Assembly: GCF_004363725.1 (NCBI RefSeq)
Contig: NZ_SNZF01000008.1
Location: 62,001-126,000, forward strand
Origin: Aquamicrobium defluvii
GTDB taxonomy: Bacteria > Pseudomonadota > Alphaproteobacteria > Rhizobiales > Rhizobiaceae
Reading direction: 5' to 3'
Length of the DNA stretch: 64,000 bases
Below, one piece after another: positions 38,462-48,367 of this stretch. Both the position numbers and the translations under genes were made by a program. The notes beneath the pieces are model-generated. The model was given only the letters and a program-made list of their open reading frames with translations. It was not told the DNA's origin and did not search any database. Positions within the stretch are counted from its first letter, which is position 1. The number at the start of each line of letters is the position of its first letter.

Positions 38462-39943
38462 CTACCACCATTTCTGCGGCTGGAACGTGCCCGCCGCCTG
38501 TTCGATGACGTGAGCGGTGCGGAACAGCGTCTCTTCATCGAACGGCCGGCCGATAAGCTGAAGGCCAAGCGGCAGCCCCTGGCCGTCAAGGCCGGCCGGA
38601 ACCGAAATTCCGGGCAGGCCGGCCATGTTCACCGTCACCGTGAAGATATCGTTGAGATACATCTTTACCGGATCGCTCGCCATCTCCTTATCGGCGATGC
38701 CGAAGGCCGCCGACGGCGTCGCCGGAGTCAGGATCACATCCACGCCCGCAGCGAAGGCATCGTCAAAGTCCTTCTTGATCAGCGTGCGGACCTTCTGGGC
38801 CTTAAGATAGTAGGCGTCGTAATAGCCCGCCGAAAGCACATAGGTGCCGATCATGATGCGGCGCTTCACCTCGTCGCCGAAACCGGCGGCGCGGGTGCTC
38901 TCGTACATCTCCACAATGTCCTTGCCCGGCACGCGCAGGCCATAGCGCACGCCGTCATAGCGGGCGAGGTTGGAAGACGCTTCGGCCGGCGAGATGATGT
39001 AATAGGTGGGCAGCGCATATCCGGTGTGCGGAAGCGATATGTCGACGATCTCGGCGCCAGCCTCCTTCAGCCAGGCGATGCCCTGCTGCCACAGCGCCTC
39101 GACCTCCTGCGGCATGCCCTCGACGCGGTATTCCTTCGGAATGCCGACCTTCAGCCCCTTTACCGACTGGCCGAGGGCGGCTTCGTAATCCGGCACAGGC
39201 CGGTCGACGGAGGTTGTGTCCTTTTCATCCACCGAAGCCATGGACTTCAGCAAAATCGCGGCATCGCGCACGTCGCGTGCGATAGGACCAGCCTGATCGA
39301 GCGACGACGCATAGGCAATGATGCCCCAGCGCGAGCAGCGTCCATAGCTCGGCTTGATGCCGACCGTGCCGGTGAATGCAGCCGGCTGACGGATCGAGCC
39401 ACCAGTATCCGTCGCGGTCGCCCCCGCACAGAGGAATGCGGCGACAGCGGCGGCAGAGCCGCCGGAAGAACCACCCGGAACGCGGTCGGCATTCGAGCCC
39501 GTGGCGCGCCACGGGTTCTTCACCGGACCGTACCAGGATGTCTCGTTGGAAGAGCCCATGGCGAACTCATCCATGTTGAGCTTGCCGAGCATCACCGCGC
39601 CGTCCGCCCACAGGTTCGACGTAACGGTCGACTCATAACGCGGCCGGAAGCCATCCAGAACATGGCTGCAAGCCTGCGTGTGCACGCCTTCGGTGGCGAA
39701 CAGGTCCTTGACGCCGAGCGGAATGCCTTCAAGCGCGCCACCCTGCCCTGCGGCAAGCCGTGCATCGGATGCCCTGGCCATGTCGCGCGCCTTGTCGTGC
39801 GTGACGGCAACATAGGCATTGAACTTGTCGTTGGCCGCATCGATGGCGGCCAGATAGGCGTCCGTCAGCTCAACGGCGGAAATCTCTCCGGCGCGCAGCT
39901 TCTCGCGCGCCTGCGAAATCGTGAGTCTGGTCAGATCGGTCAT
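38462..39943 (-). CDS. gatA: Asp-tRNA(Asn)/Glu-tRNA(Gln) amidotransferase subunit A
   Basis: A 493-residue amidase subunit that liberates ammonia from glutamine for transamidation of mischarged tRNAs. The Ser-cisSer-Lys triad is intact: Lys79 in GVKDLFAT, Ser159 in [12 protein letters not shown] and Ser183 in [11 protein letters not shown], matching the 79/154/178 spacing of known GatA. gatC is 59 nt upstream; gatB is not in the window. Together with the single gltX this supports the indirect Gln-tRNA pathway. Confidence 0.97.
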   Translation of the reverse strand: MTDLTRLTISQAREKLRAGEISAVELTDAYLAAIDAANDKFNAYVAVTHDKARDMARASDARLAAGQGGALEGIPLGVKDLFATEGVHTQACSHVLDGFRPRYESTVTSNLWADGAVMLGKLNMDEFAMGSSNETSWYGPVKNPWRATGSNADRVPGGSSGGSAAAVAAFLCAGATATDTGGSIRQPAAFTGTVGIKPSYGRCSRWGIIAYASSLDQAGPIARDVRDAAILLKSMASVDEKDTTSVDRPVPDYEAALGQSVKGLKVGIPKEYRVEGMPQEVEALWQQGIAWLKEAGAEIVDISLPHTGYALPTYYIISPAEASSNLARYDGVRYGLRVPGKDIVEMYESTRAAGFGDEVKRRIMIGTYVLSAGYYDAYYLKAQKVRTLIKKDFDDAFAAGVDVILTPATPSAAFGIADKEMASDPVKMYLNDIFTVTVNMAGLPGISVPAGLDGQGLPLGLQLIGRPFDEETLFRTAHVIEQAAGTFQPQKWW

Positions 39944-40002
39944 CGAATGAACTCTTCTGGAAATCGGTGGAAAGGAAGATGCGGCGCGGTATTGCCGGAA
40001 GG

Positions 40003-40290
40003 CTATTCCACCACCTTCGGCACGAGGAAGAAATTCTCTTCCGTCGCGGGCGCATTGGCCACGATGTCGTCGGCCTTGCTGCCGTCGGTCACCTTGTCGG
40101 CGCGCTTCTTCATCTCCATCGGGATCACCGAGGTCATTGGCTCGACGCCGGACACGTCCACCTCGTTCAGCTGCTCGACGAAGCCCAGGATGGAATTGAG
40201 CTTGCCGGCCATGACAGTCGCCTCCTCCTCGCTCACCGCAATGCGTGCGAGGCGCGCGACGCGCTTGACCGTATCCAGATCGACCGACAT
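40003..40290 (-). CDS. gatC: Asp-tRNA(Asn)/Glu-tRNA(Gln) amidotransferase subunit C
   Basis: A 95-residue chaperone-like subunit that wraps around GatA and GatB. The pattern [16 protein letters not shown] and [23 protein letters not shown] is standard, ending in a helix-free tail FFLVPKVVE. It opens the gatC-gatA unit. The 81 nt upstream to the next gene holds no clear feature. Confidence 0.95.
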   Translation of the reverse strand: MSVDLDTVKRVARLARIAVSEEEATVMAGKLNSILGFVEQLNEVDVSGVEPMTSVIPMEMKKRADKVTDGSKADDIVANAPATEENFFLVPKVVE

Positions 40291-40371
40291 GTGAAAGTCC
40301 GCTTCAAAGCCTGTTTTGAACCTGCCTGCGCTATAGCGGGCGAGGCAGGCAGGTGCAACATCAACTGCCGA

Positions 40372-41079
40372 TCAGATGTCTGTCGATTCGCCAATCTTCG
40401 GCAGTGCGACCTTCACGCCAGAGCCTTCCATGCCTTCCACGAACTTGTCGGCCGTCTGGTCGAGAAGCGGGAACGTGCCGAAATGACACGGCACAACGGT
40501 CTCGAAATTGAAGAAGCGCCGGCAGGCAAGCGCCGCCACCGCCCCGCCCATGGTGAAACGATCGCCGACCGGCACGATGCCGATCTTCGGCTCGTGCAAC
40601 TCGTTGATCAGCGCCATGTCGGAAAAAATGTCGGTATCGCCCATGTGATAGAGCGTCGGCGCATCCGGGAAATGCAGCACCAGCCCGCCCGGATTGCCGA
40701 GATAGGTGTTGCCGCCGCCATCCGCCGATGCCGAAGAAGAATGCAGCGCCTGCACGAAGGTAGCCGTGAAGCCGCCGCAATCCACCGTTCCGCCGATATT
40801 GCCGGGATTGATCCTGTCCCCGCTGACGCCCTTGCCGACCAGATACATGCAGATCTCGAAATTGGCGACCAGCGTGGCACCGGACTTTTTCAGGATTTCC
40901 GCCGCACCGCTGATATGGTCGTCATGGCCGTGGGTGAGCAGCACATGGGTCACACCCTCGGCGGGCTCCTCCCAGCCACCCTGCCAGACGGGATTGCCGA
41001 CGAGATAAGGATCGATCAGGATTTTGGCATCGCCCGCCTCGATGCAGAATGCGGAATGGCCATACCAGGTCAGTTTCAT
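40372..41079 (-). CDS. UPF0173 metal-dependent hydrolase
   Basis: A 235-residue metallo-beta-lactamase-fold protein. The dinuclear metal motif THGHDDH is at about residues 49-55, with further ligands in VALHSS-type and MGDTDIF segments, and a closing VPCHFGTFP. It is a UPF0173 member, soluble, of unknown substrate. It is divergent from ruvX, whose TTG start lies 75 nt away. Confidence 0.92.
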   Translation of the reverse strand: MKLTWYGHSAFCIEAGDAKILIDPYLVGNPVWQGGWEEPAEGVTHVLLTHGHDDHISGAAEILKKSGATLVANFEICMYLVGKGVSGDRINPGNIGGTVDCGGFTATFVQALHSSSASADGGGNTYLGNPGGLVLHFPDAPTLYHMGDTDIFSDMALINELHEPKIGIVPVGDRFTMGGAVAALACRRFFNFETVVPCHFGTFPLLDQTADKFVEGMEGSGVKVALPKIGESTDI

Positions 41080-41153
41080 ATTGTGCGTCCTCGATTTTTT
41101 CTCGCGGCGAGGATAGAAGCCTCGTCACGCATGTCAAAGGAAAGCCGGCCGTC

Positions 41154-41630
41154 TTGAACGTCATCGAAGTGGAAGAACTGGCGACACGCCTGCAAGCGGG
41201 CCAGACGATTGCCGGGCTCGATCTTGGCGACAAGACCATCGGCGTTGCAGTTTCGGATGCCCGACTTTCCTTCGCGCACCCCCGACCCGTCATCATGCGC
41301 AAGAAGTTCACGCAGGATGCCACGACCTTGCTTGCCCTGCTTGTGAAGGAAAACGTCGGCGCCATCGTCATCGGGCTGCCGGTGAACATGGACGGATCGC
41401 ACGGTCCCCGTGCGCAGAAATCGCGCGCTTTCGTGCGCAACATGGCCGCGCTGACTGCGCTGCCCTTCGTGTTCTGGGACGAGCGCCTATCGACCGTGGC
41501 TGCCGAGCGCACCCTGATCGAAATGGACTTTTCCCGCGCGCGGCGTGGGGAGAAAATCGATTCGGCCGCCGCTTCCTTCATCCTGCAAGGCGTTCTCGAC
41601 AGGCTGCGCAAGCTGCGGAACGACGACTGA
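41154..41630 (+). CDS. ruvX: Putative pre-16S rRNA nuclease / Holliday junction resolvase-like YqgF
   Basis: 158 residues from a TTG at 41154, preceded by AAAGGA 11 nt upstream. It is an RNase H-fold nuclease that trims the 5' end of 16S rRNA. Motifs are [15 protein letters not shown] (catalytic Asp), [16 protein letters not shown] and [15 protein letters not shown]. No ATG or GTG precedes this region in frame within the intergenic space except one deep in the divergent gene, so TTG is the best choice. The last 48 codons are overlapped in antisense by the DUF6105 gene. Confidence 0.9.
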   Translation: MNVIEVEELATRLQAGQTIAGLDLGDKTIGVAVSDARLSFAHPRPVIMRKKFTQDATTLLALLVKENVGAIVIGLPVNMDGSHGPRAQKSRAFVRNMAALTALPFVFWDERLSTVAAERTLIEMDFSRARRGEKIDSAAASFILQGVLDRLRKLRNDD

Positions 41631-41918
41631 ATCCGTCTCCAGCCCCCGCTTTTTCCTGATCCATGCCGCGATTTCGCGCCGGCGGCGGAACGCCCAGAAT
41701 GCAAGAAGCAGACCTGTATCGATGATGCAGGCACGCGCCACAAGACCCGGAATAATCGCGGGATCGATGCCCAGAATTTCGCCGTAAAGATTGAACACGA
41801 AATCGTGCAGCTGACGGCTCAGCATCACGTAGCCGAAGTTCATGTCGTTGAGGGACAGGAAGAACCAGCCCCAGAACAGAATGAGCGGAGCTGCCCACAG
41901 CGCGAATATGTAGCGCAT
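41487..41918 (-). CDS. DUF6105 family membrane protein with extended C-terminus
   Basis: 143 residues with an N-terminal TM segment ([20 protein letters not shown]), the family core [20 protein letters not shown] and a second hydrophobic segment ending [17 protein letters not shown]6105 members of rhizobia usually end close to this point. The extra ~50 residues here read antisense through the end of ruvX and look like shadow sequence. Function unknown. It has GTTAAC-rich sites upstream. Confidence 0.75.
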   Translation of the reverse strand: MRYIFALWAAPLILFWGWFFLSLNDMNFGYVMLSRQLHDFVFNLYGEILGIDPAIIPGLVARACIIDTGLLLAFWAFRRRREIAAWIRKKRGLETDSVVVPQLAQPVENALQDEGSGGRIDFLPTPRAGKVHFDQGALGSHGR

Positions 41919-42051
41919 CAGAACGGGCTCCCCGTTTTTGCGGCGGCACCGGCCCTTTCCGGTCTTGAAGTCGGCATGGCCCGGTCATCCTGCTCGTTAA
42001 CGATCTGGTAACCATAATCTTTAAGCGCACAGCCGTCTCGCGCAACGGATT

Positions 42052-42071
42052 CCGTTAACTATGGTTAACGG
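42052..42071. promoter_or_regulatory. Inverted repeat with CtrA-like half-sites
   Basis: CCGTTAAC-TATG-GTTAACGG is a perfect 8-bp inverted repeat in the gap between the acyl-CoA dehydrogenase gene and DUF6105. On the minus strand it contains TTAACCAT, which is a CtrA-type core in rhizobia and Brucella. A further GTTAAC lies at about 41,997. Whether CtrA binds is a guess. Confidence 0.4.
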
Positions 42072-42118
42072 CGCGCGGAAACCGGCCATTCGTGGGATGA
42101 CGGCAAGGCGGTCGGGCG

Positions 42119-43750
42119 TCAGCTTGCCGGTGGATAGAGCGTGTCGATGATGAGACGCGCATCGTGTCTCGAATCGAGCAGGCCATAGGTGGTGCGCCAT
42201 TGCCCGGCCAGACGCGTTTCCACGAATGCGTCGGCGATGCGCCCTGCCCCCAGCCTGCGCAGTTCCGCCGCCGCCGCGGCGAGCGCAAGCTGCTCGGTGA
42301 GGATGCGGGCCGAGCCTTCGTCGCTGGATGCGACCTGCATCGCGGCCTTCAGCACGCCAACCGTACCGTGTCCGCTCGCGCCGAGATCGCGATCGATTCC
42401 CGCCAGAACATCGTCGAACAGTCCCGGTGCGCGGCCAAGCACACGCAGCACGTCGAGCGCCATGACATTGCCCGAGCCTTCCCAGATCGCATTGACCGGA
42501 GCCTCGCGGTAGTAGCGGGCCAGCGGCGCTTCCTCGACGTAGCCATTGCCACCGAGGCATTCCATCGCTTCATAAAGCAGCGCGGGGGCGATCTTGCAGG
42601 CCCAGTATTTCACAACCGGCGTCATGGCGCGCGCGAAAGCCGCCTCGCCCCTGTCACCGGCCGCCTCGTCGAACGAGCGCGCCAGCCGGAACGAGAGCGC
42701 GGTCGCCGCCGCCGCGTCCAGCGCCATATCGGCCAGAACGCGCTGCATCAGCGGCTGATCGACAAGCTTCTTGCCGAACACATGACGGTGGCGGCAATGA
42801 TGCACGGCTTCGGCCAATCCGGCGCGCATGAGAGCCGCCGACGCAATCGCGCAGTCGAGCCGGGTCAGCGTCACCATGTCCATGATGGTGCGGACACCCG
42901 CACCCGGTTCGCCCACCATCTCGCCGATGGCGTTTTCGAACTCCACTTCCGACGAAGCGTTGGAACGGTTGCCGAGCTTGTCCTTCAGCCGCTGGAAGCG
43001 GAACCCGTTGCTGGTGCTGTCGCCCAGAAGGCGCGGCACGAGAAAACATGACAGACCTTCCGTCGCCTGCGCCAGCACAAGAAACGCGTCCGACATCGGG
43101 GCGGACATGAACCATTTATGGCCGGTCAGCCGGAAGAAGCCTGTCGAGCCCGCACGTTCGGCGCGCGTGACATTGGCGCGTACATCCGTGCCGCCCTGCT
43201 TCTCCGTCATGCCCATGCCAAGCGTGAGACCGCTCTTTTCCACCGGGGGCTTCTGGGTCTGGTCATATTTGCGGGTGGTTACGCGCGGCGCCCATTCGCG
43301 GAAAATCTTCGGGCTCGCCATCAGCGCCGCCAGAGAAGCGCTGGTCATGGTGATCGGGCACAGGTGGCCGACCTCGAGCTGGGCCGTCAGATAGAATCGC
43401 GCGGCGCGCACCTGATGGCGGCGCCCGATCTCGGCGTCGCCGTTTTCCCATATGGATGAGTGAAGCCCGCCGGCCACGGAGCGGCGCATCAGGGCATGGT
43501 AGGCCGGATGGTATTCGACCAGGTCCATCCGCCGCCCCTGCCGGTCGTGGGTGCGCAGGCGCGGGGTTTCCGTGTTGGCGAGCCGCGCCAGATCCTGCGC
43601 TTCATGCGTCAGCACGAAACGGCCAAGGCCATCGAGTTCCTTGCGAACCGGCTCCGAAAACTGCTCGGCAAGCTGGATAAGGAGCGGATCGCCTCTCCAG
43701 GCATTGGCGCCGGTAAGCGGCGGCGGCTGGTTCGTCACGTCGTCTGTCAC
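42119..43750 (-). CDS. AidB-like acyl-CoA dehydrogenase
   Basis: 543 residues from a GTG at 43750 with an AGGGA site 6 nt upstream; this is the AidB length. Flavin-dependent acyl-CoA dehydrogenase fold. Key parts are GLTLGMGMTEKQGGTDVRANV (FAD/substrate loop), TGHKWFMSAPMSDAFLVLAQ, the ECLGGNGYVEEAPLARYYREAPVNAIWEGSGNV segment and a C-terminal helical extension typical of AidB. E. coli AidB is DNA-binding and induced by alkylation; acyl-CoA turnover there is weak. The gene is divergent from pyrB, 176 nt away. An in-frame extension to 43897 is rejected for lack of similarity. Confidence 0.88.
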   Translation of the reverse strand: MTDDVTNQPPPLTGANAWRGDPLLIQLAEQFSEPVRKELDGLGRFVLTHEAQDLARLANTETPRLRTHDRQGRRMDLVEYHPAYHALMRRSVAGGLHSSIWENGDAEIGRRHQVRAARFYLTAQLEVGHLCPITMTSASLAALMASPKIFREWAPRVTTRKYDQTQKPPVEKSGLTLGMGMTEKQGGTDVRANVTRAERAGSTGFFRLTGHKWFMSAPMSDAFLVLAQATEGLSCFLVPRLLGDSTSNGFRFQRLKDKLGNRSNASSEVEFENAIGEMVGEPGAGVRTIMDMVTLTRLDCAIASAALMRAGLAEAVHHCRHRHVFGKKLVDQPLMQRVLADMALDAAAATALSFRLARSFDEAAGDRGEAAFARAMTPVVKYWACKIAPALLYEAMECLGGNGYVEEAPLARYYREAPVNAIWEGSGNVMALDVLRVLGRAPGLFDDVLAGIDRDLGASGHGTVGVLKAAMQVASSDEGSARILTEQLALAAAAAELRRLGAGRIADAFVETRLAGQWRTTYGLLDSRHDARLIIDTLYPPAS

Positions 43751-43926
43751 GCAATGTCCCTGTGTGTCATGGCGGCTTATGTTCCGGCGGCCTGTCGAAT
43801 CCGCAACCGTGGCGGCTTTATAGCCGATGGCTGCATGTGCGGCGATGAAAATAGGGGAAGATGCCACCGGAATGCAAAGCGGGTCCTTGCAGGTCACTTC
43901 CGCTGGCCGTATAGCACCCCGCTGAG

Positions 43927-44895
43927 ATGACCCATACAGACGCGCCCCTGCCGCTCTTTCCCCATCGCCATCTGCTTGGCATCAGGGACCTTTCTCCTCC
44001 CGATATAGAGATTTTGCTTGACCGGGCCGACCGGGCCGTCTCCATCTCGCGACAATCCGAGAAGAAAACCTCGACGCTGCGCGGGCGCACACAGATCAAC
44101 CTCTTCTTCGAATCCTCGACCAGAACACAGTCGTCGTTCGAACTGGCCGGCAAGCGCCTTGGCGCCGATGTCATGAACATGTCGGTGGCAAGCTCTTCCG
44201 TGAAGAAGGGCGAAACGCTGATCGACACGGCCATGACGCTCAACGCCATGCGCCCCGACATCCTCATCATTCGCCACCAGTCTGCCGGAGCGGCCGCCCT
44301 TCTGGCACAAAAGGTCGGCTGTTCGGTTGTGAATGCGGGTGACGGCACGCACGAGCATCCGACGCAGGCGCTGCTCGATGCGCTCACCATCCGCCGTGCC
44401 AAGGGGCGGATCGGCGGGCTGACGGTCGCCATCTGCGGCGATATCCTGCACTCGCGCGTCGCCCGGTCCAACATCATCCTGCTCAATGCGCTGGGCGCGC
44501 AGGTTCGCGTGGTCGCGCCATCGACCCTGATGCCCTCGGGCATCGAACAGATGAGCGTCAACGTCTTCCGCAACATGGAGGAAGGGCTGAAAGGCGCAGA
44601 TGTCGTGATGATGCTGCGCCTGCAACGCGAGCGCATGGCGGGCAGTTTCGTTCCCTCGGTACGCGAATATTTCCGCTATTTCGGCCTCGACGCCGAAAAG
44701 CTGAAAGCGGCGAAAGAGGATGCGCTGGTAATGCATCCGGGTCCCATGAACCGTGGCGTCGAGATCGCCTCAGAGATCGCGGACGGGCCGCAAAGCGTCA
44801 TCCAGGAGCAGGTGGAAATGGGCGTCGCGGTGCGCATGGCAGTCATGGAGGCGCTGCTCGATCCGCGCCGCAATCCGGAAGGACCGGGCGCATGA
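43927..44895 (+). CDS. pyrB: Aspartate carbamoyltransferase catalytic subunit
   Basis: A 322-residue enzyme of pyrimidine synthesis that joins carbamoyl phosphate and aspartate. The carbamoyl-phosphate motif STRTQSSFE is at residues 64-72 and HPTQALLD near residue 145. No pyrI regulatory gene is present. The stop overlaps the next gene by 4 nt (ATGA), so it is tightly coupled to a dihydroorotase homologue. This fits the class A ATCase arrangement, where the DHO-like partner is a structural subunit. Confidence 0.97.
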   Translation: MTHTDAPLPLFPHRHLLGIRDLSPPDIEILLDRADRAVSISRQSEKKTSTLRGRTQINLFFESSTRTQSSFELAGKRLGADVMNMSVASSSVKKGETLIDTAMTLNAMRPDILIIRHQSAGAAALLAQKVGCSVVNAGDGTHEHPTQALLDALTIRRAKGRIGGLTVAICGDILHSRVARSNIILLNALGAQVRVVAPSTLMPSGIEQMSVNVFRNMEEGLKGADVVMMLRLQRERMAGSFVPSVREYFRYFGLDAEKLKAAKEDALVMHPGPMNRGVEIASEIADGPQSVIQEQVEMGVAVRMAVMEALLDPRRNPEGPGA

Positions 44896-46178
44896 GCATC
44901 ACCATCTTCAGCCACGCCCGCATCGTCGATCCCTCGCGCGGGCTGGACGAAACCGGCAGCGTCGTCATCGAGGACGGCAGGATCGCGGCCGCCGGCAGGG
45001 ATGCGCTCAATCAGGGCGCACCGGAAGGCGCGACCATCATCGACTGCGCAGGCAAGGCGATCATTCCCGGATTGATCGACAGCCGCGTGTTCATCGGCGA
45101 ACCGGGCGGCGAGCATCGCGAGACCATCGCCTCCGCCAGCCAGGCTGCCGCCGCAGGTGGCGTCACCTCCGTCATCATGATGCCGGATACAGATCCGGTC
45201 ATCGACAATGTCGCACTGGTCGAATTCGTACTGCGCACCGCGCGCGACACCGCCCGCGTGAACATCTTTCCGGCCGCGGCCATCACCAAGGGTCTTGAAG
45301 GCCGCGAGATGACCGAGTTCGGCCTGCTGCGCGAAGCCGGAGCCGTCGCCTTCACCGACGGACGCCACACCGTCGCCAACTCGCTGGTGATGCGCCGCGC
45401 GCTCACCTATGCACGCGATTTCGGTGCAACCATCGTCCACGAGACGCTGGATGCCGACCTCGCCTCATCGGGCGTCATGAACGAGGGACTGTATGCGAGC
45501 TGGCTCGGTCTTTCCGGCATTCCACGCGAGGCGGAAACCATTCCGCTGGAGCGCGATCTGGCGCTGGCCCGCCTTACGCGCGGCAGCTATCACGCCGCGA
45601 AGATTTCGACCGGCATGGCCGCCGACGCCATCCGCCGCGCCAGGGGCGATGGCGCCAATGTGAGCGCCGGCGTGGCAATCCACAATCTGGCGCTCAACGA
45701 GCACGATGTCGGCGAGTACCGCACTTTCTTCCGGCTGGCGCCACCATTGCGCGCCGAGGAGGACCGCCTCGCCATGATCGAGGCGCTCAAGGACGGCACG
45801 ATCGATCTGATCGTCTCCTCGCACGATCCCCAGGATGTCGACACCAAGCGGCTGCCCTTCTCCGATGCCGCAGCAGGCGCTGTCGGGCTGGAAACGCTGT
45901 TGTCGGTCGCGCTGCGGCTGCATCACAATGGCGAGGTCCCGCTCATCAGGATCGTCGAGGCGCTTTCAACGGCCCCTGCCCGCATCTTCGGCCTGCCTGG
46001 CGGTACGCTGAAACCGGGCGCGCCCGCAGATCTGGCGCTTGTGGACCTCGACGAGCCGTGGGTTGTGAACGAAGCCGGCATCCGCTCGCGGTCCAAAAAC
46101 ACCTGTTTCGAGGGCGCGCGATTGCAGGGCCGGGTCTTGCAAACCATGGTTGCCGGTCGCACAGTGTTCGCCGTCTAG
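44892..46178 (+). CDS. pyrC': Dihydroorotase-like protein, probably catalytically inactive (PyrC'-type)
   Basis: A 428-residue amidohydrolase-fold protein. Overall it is a class I dihydroorotase, but the metal site is gone: the usual GLVDMHVHLREPG reads [13 protein letters not shown] at residues 60-72, so His65 and His67 are Arg and Phe and the arginine at 69 is Gly. The TDHAPH motif is SSHDPQ. Such changes should abolish zinc binding and catalysis. In Pseudomonas and some other bacteria an inactive PyrC' holds the ATCase complex together; the coupled position after pyrB fits that. A real dihydroorotase should be encoded elsewhere. plsY starts 31 nt later. Confidence 0.9.
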   Translation: MSITIFSHARIVDPSRGLDETGSVVIEDGRIAAAGRDALNQGAPEGATIIDCAGKAIIPGLIDSRVFIGEPGGEHRETIASASQAAAAGGVTSVIMMPDTDPVIDNVALVEFVLRTARDTARVNIFPAAAITKGLEGREMTEFGLLREAGAVAFTDGRHTVANSLVMRRALTYARDFGATIVHETLDADLASSGVMNEGLYASWLGLSGIPREAETIPLERDLALARLTRGSYHAAKISTGMAADAIRRARGDGANVSAGVAIHNLALNEHDVGEYRTFFRLAPPLRAEEDRLAMIEALKDGTIDLIVSSHDPQDVDTKRLPFSDAAAGAVGLETLLSVALRLHHNGEVPLIRIVEALSTAPARIFGLPGGTLKPGAPADLALVDLDEPWVVNEAGIRSRSKNTCFEGARLQGRVLQTMVAGRTVFAV

Positions 46179-46209
46179 GACGGAGCCAACCGGCCAGCCA
46201 GGGGGAAGC

Positions 46210-46797
46210 ATGACCTTCATCACCATCGCGGCGCTGATCTTCGGCTATTTGCTGGGCTCGATTCCGTTCGGACTGCTTTTGACGCGTGCAGCCGGGCTTG
46301 GCGATGTGCGTTCCATCGGCTCGGGCAATATCGGCGCGACCAACGTACTGCGCACCGGCAACAGGAAGCTGGCGGCCGCAACGCTGCTGCTCGATGCACT
46401 GAAAGGAACCGCTGCTGTCCTTCTCGCCAGCCAATATGCGGCGGAACTCGGCTTGTGGGCCGGCTTCGGCGCGTTTCTTGGCCATCTGTTTCCGGTGTGG
46501 CTGGGATTCAGGGGCGGCAAGGGAGTGGCCACCTATCTCGGTGTGCTGATCGGTCTCGCCTGGCAGGTCGCCCTTATCTTTGCCGCGGTATGGCTGCTGG
46601 TGGCAGTCCTGTTCCGCTACTCGTCGCTCGCGGCGCTTTGCGCCGCCATAGCTGTGCCGATCGCCTTGTGGTTTCTCGCCACTCCCCAACTGGCGGCTCT
46701 GTTCGCCGTGATGAGCATGATTCTTTTCATCAAGCACCGCGCCAATATCCAGCGTCTTGCAGCCGGAACTGAAGGCAGGATCGGGGCTAAAGGGTGA
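46210..46797 (+). CDS. plsY: Glycerol-3-phosphate acyltransferase PlsY
   Basis: A 195-residue, five-TM inner-membrane enzyme that acylates glycerol 3-phosphate with acyl phosphate, the first step of phospholipid synthesis. Conserved loops are [21 protein letters not shown] and [13 protein letters not shown] at 46210 follows GGGGGAAG. The stop overlaps the dprA GTG start (GTGA), so the two are translationally coupled. Confidence 0.95.
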   Translation: MTFITIAALIFGYLLGSIPFGLLLTRAAGLGDVRSIGSGNIGATNVLRTGNRKLAAATLLLDALKGTAAVLLASQYAAELGLWAGFGAFLGHLFPVWLGFRGGKGVATYLGVLIGLAWQVALIFAAVWLLVAVLFRYSSLAALCAAIAVPIALWFLATPQLAALFAVMSMILFIKHRANIQRLAAGTEGRIGAKG

Positions 46798-47924
46798 GTT
46801 CCCCCACACCCGGGTTGAGCGACAGGCAAAGACTTGCCTGGCTGCGGCTGATCCGGACGCCGAATGTCGGACCGGCCTCGTTCCGGGACCTCATCAATCG
46901 GTTCGGGTCCGCCCAGACGGCACTTGAAATGCTGCCGGAGCTGATGCAATCCGCCGGCTCGCGCCGGGTTGTGCGCATACCCGACGAATCCGAAATCCTT
47001 GAGGAAATGGACCGTGCCGCCGGATTCGGCGCGCGCTTCATATGCATCGGCGATCCCGACTATCCGCCCCTGTTGAAGCAGGTCGACCATCCTCCGCCGG
47101 TTCTGGCTGCGATTGGCGGCGAATCAATCTTGCAGCGCCCCGCCATTTCCGTGGTCGGCGCCCGGAATGCATCGATTGCCGGAACAAAGCTCGCCGCTTC
47201 CCTGTCGCAAAGAATAGGACGCGAAGGCTACGCCATCGTCTCGGGCCTTGCGCGCGGCATCGACACCGCCGCCCATCGCGGCAGCATCGAAACGGGGACT
47301 GTCGGGGTGCTGGCCGGCGGGCTCGACATGCCCTATCCACCGGAGAACGCTGCCCTGTGCCGTGAGATCGCGAGCCATGGCGGCGCCATCGTTTCGGAAA
47401 TGCCGTTCGGCTGGCAACCGCGCGCGCAGGATTTCCCCCGCCGTAACAGGCTGGTGGCTGGAATGGCGATCGGCCTTCTGGTGGTAGAGGCCGCCAGGCG
47501 TTCAGGATCGCTGATCACGGCACGACTGGCCGGTGAAATGGGCCGCCTGGTATTCGCGGTGCCCGGCTCGCCGCTCGATCCGCGCGCAGGCGGCACCAAC
47601 GGATTGCTCAAGGACGGCGCGATATTGACAACCGAGGCCGGCGATGTGCTCGATGCCATCAAGCCGCTTTGTGGCGGGGACAGCCACAGGGCACAGCTTC
47701 CGCTCGAGGAATCGGCCGATCTTTCCACCGCCCCGCCGCCGCAGCAGGATGAACGAATGCGCGTGGTTGAGGCACTCGGCCCCACTCCGGTGGAGATCGA
47801 CGAAATCATCCGTCATACCGGTCTGGAACCTGCGCAGGTGCAGATGGTTCTGCTGGAGCTCGACCTCATTGGAAGGCTTGAACGCCACGCAGGCGGACAT
47901 GTCTCGCTGCTGGCTTCTCAATAG
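46794..47924 (+). CDS. dprA: DNA-processing protein DprA
   Basis: A 376-residue protein that loads RecA onto incoming single-stranded DNA during transformation. The extended Rossmann domain is at about residues 80-290 with [13 protein letters not shown] and [12 protein letters not shown], and a C-terminal winged helix (about 315-376) is present. The window also holds comEC, so two DNA-uptake genes are present. It is the last gene before the prophage. Confidence 0.95.
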   Translation: MSSPTPGLSDRQRLAWLRLIRTPNVGPASFRDLINRFGSAQTALEMLPELMQSAGSRRVVRIPDESEILEEMDRAAGFGARFICIGDPDYPPLLKQVDHPPPVLAAIGGESILQRPAISVVGARNASIAGTKLAASLSQRIGREGYAIVSGLARGIDTAAHRGSIETGTVGVLAGGLDMPYPPENAALCREIASHGGAIVSEMPFGWQPRAQDFPRRNRLVAGMAIGLLVVEAARRSGSLITARLAGEMGRLVFAVPGSPLDPRAGGTNGLLKDGAILTTEAGDVLDAIKPLCGGDSHRAQLPLEESADLSTAPPPQQDERMRVVEALGPTPVEIDEIIRHTGLEPAQVQMVLLELDLIGRLERHAGGHVSLLASQ

Positions 47925-47945
47925 AAGAAAATGCGTTGCGAAGGA

Positions 47946-47990
47946 TGGTGAGCCGGGTGGGGATCGAACCCACGACCACATGATTAAAAG
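47946..47990 (-). tRNA. 3' half of tRNA-Lys(UUU); prophage attachment site
   Basis: On the minus strand the segment gives a perfect tRNA-Lys from the anticodon loop to the 3' end: loop CTTTTAA with anticodon TTT, the 3' anticodon strand, variable TGGTC, a perfect T arm GTGGG-TTCGATC-CCCAC, an acceptor strand CCGGCTC and an encoded CCA. Upstream of the loop the match fails: the 5' anticodon strand is imperfect and no D arm or 5' acceptor can be folded. So only a half gene remains here. That is the expected scar where a phage entered a tRNA gene; an intact tRNA-Lys should lie at the other prophage end. Confidence 0.85.
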
Positions 47991-48060
47991 TTATGTTGAG
48001 TATTAACCAAATCAATCGGATGTAAAATGTGGCTCGTTTAAGTCGCACGGTCTTTATCAA

Positions 48061-48363
48061 TTACTGATGCGGCAAGTCAACCGGCCTGCGCTCCACTGCG
48101 CGCACGACGCGATCCACTTGTACCGTAAGGTTTTGCAGTGTGACTTCCATGCGGGTCAGGCGATCTTTCATGTCTCCCGATCCGGTTTCCAGCCGCTCGA
48201 TGCGCGTGGTGTTTTTCGCAATATCGACGGTGTTCTGTTCGGTCTGGCTCTTCAGCGTGGCCCATCCGCCGACGATCGTCACCAGCAATGTGCCAATGAC
48301 GATGATGTTGCCGAGAGAAATTTTCATGTCCACGTTGAGCCCTGCGATCGTGCGGTCGGTCAT
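48061..48363 (-). CDS. Small phage protein with TM segment and coiled coil
   Basis: A 100-residue protein with one TM segment (about residues 17-36, ISLGNIIVIGTLLVTIVGGW) followed by a heptad-patterned coiled coil (about 40-92, TTRIERLETGSGDMKDRL...). The arrangement resembles XhlA-type or spanin-like helpers of phage lysis. GGAAGG lies 7 nt before the ATG. It is the last gene before the attachment site and follows the holin after 4 nt. Its exact role cannot be told. Confidence 0.6.
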   Translation of the reverse strand: MTDRTIAGLNVDMKISLGNIIVIGTLLVTIVGGWATLKSQTEQNTVDIAKNTTRIERLETGSGDMKDRLTRMEVTLQNLTVQVDRVVRAVERRPVDLPHQ

Positions 48364-48367
48364 GGCG

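Noticed and set aside
47946..48045. A complete tRNA-Lys gene
   Set aside because: A GAGCC resembling the 5' acceptor strand exists on the minus strand upstream, but no D arm forms, the acceptor pairing breaks and the anticodon stem has a mismatch; only the 3' half is real.
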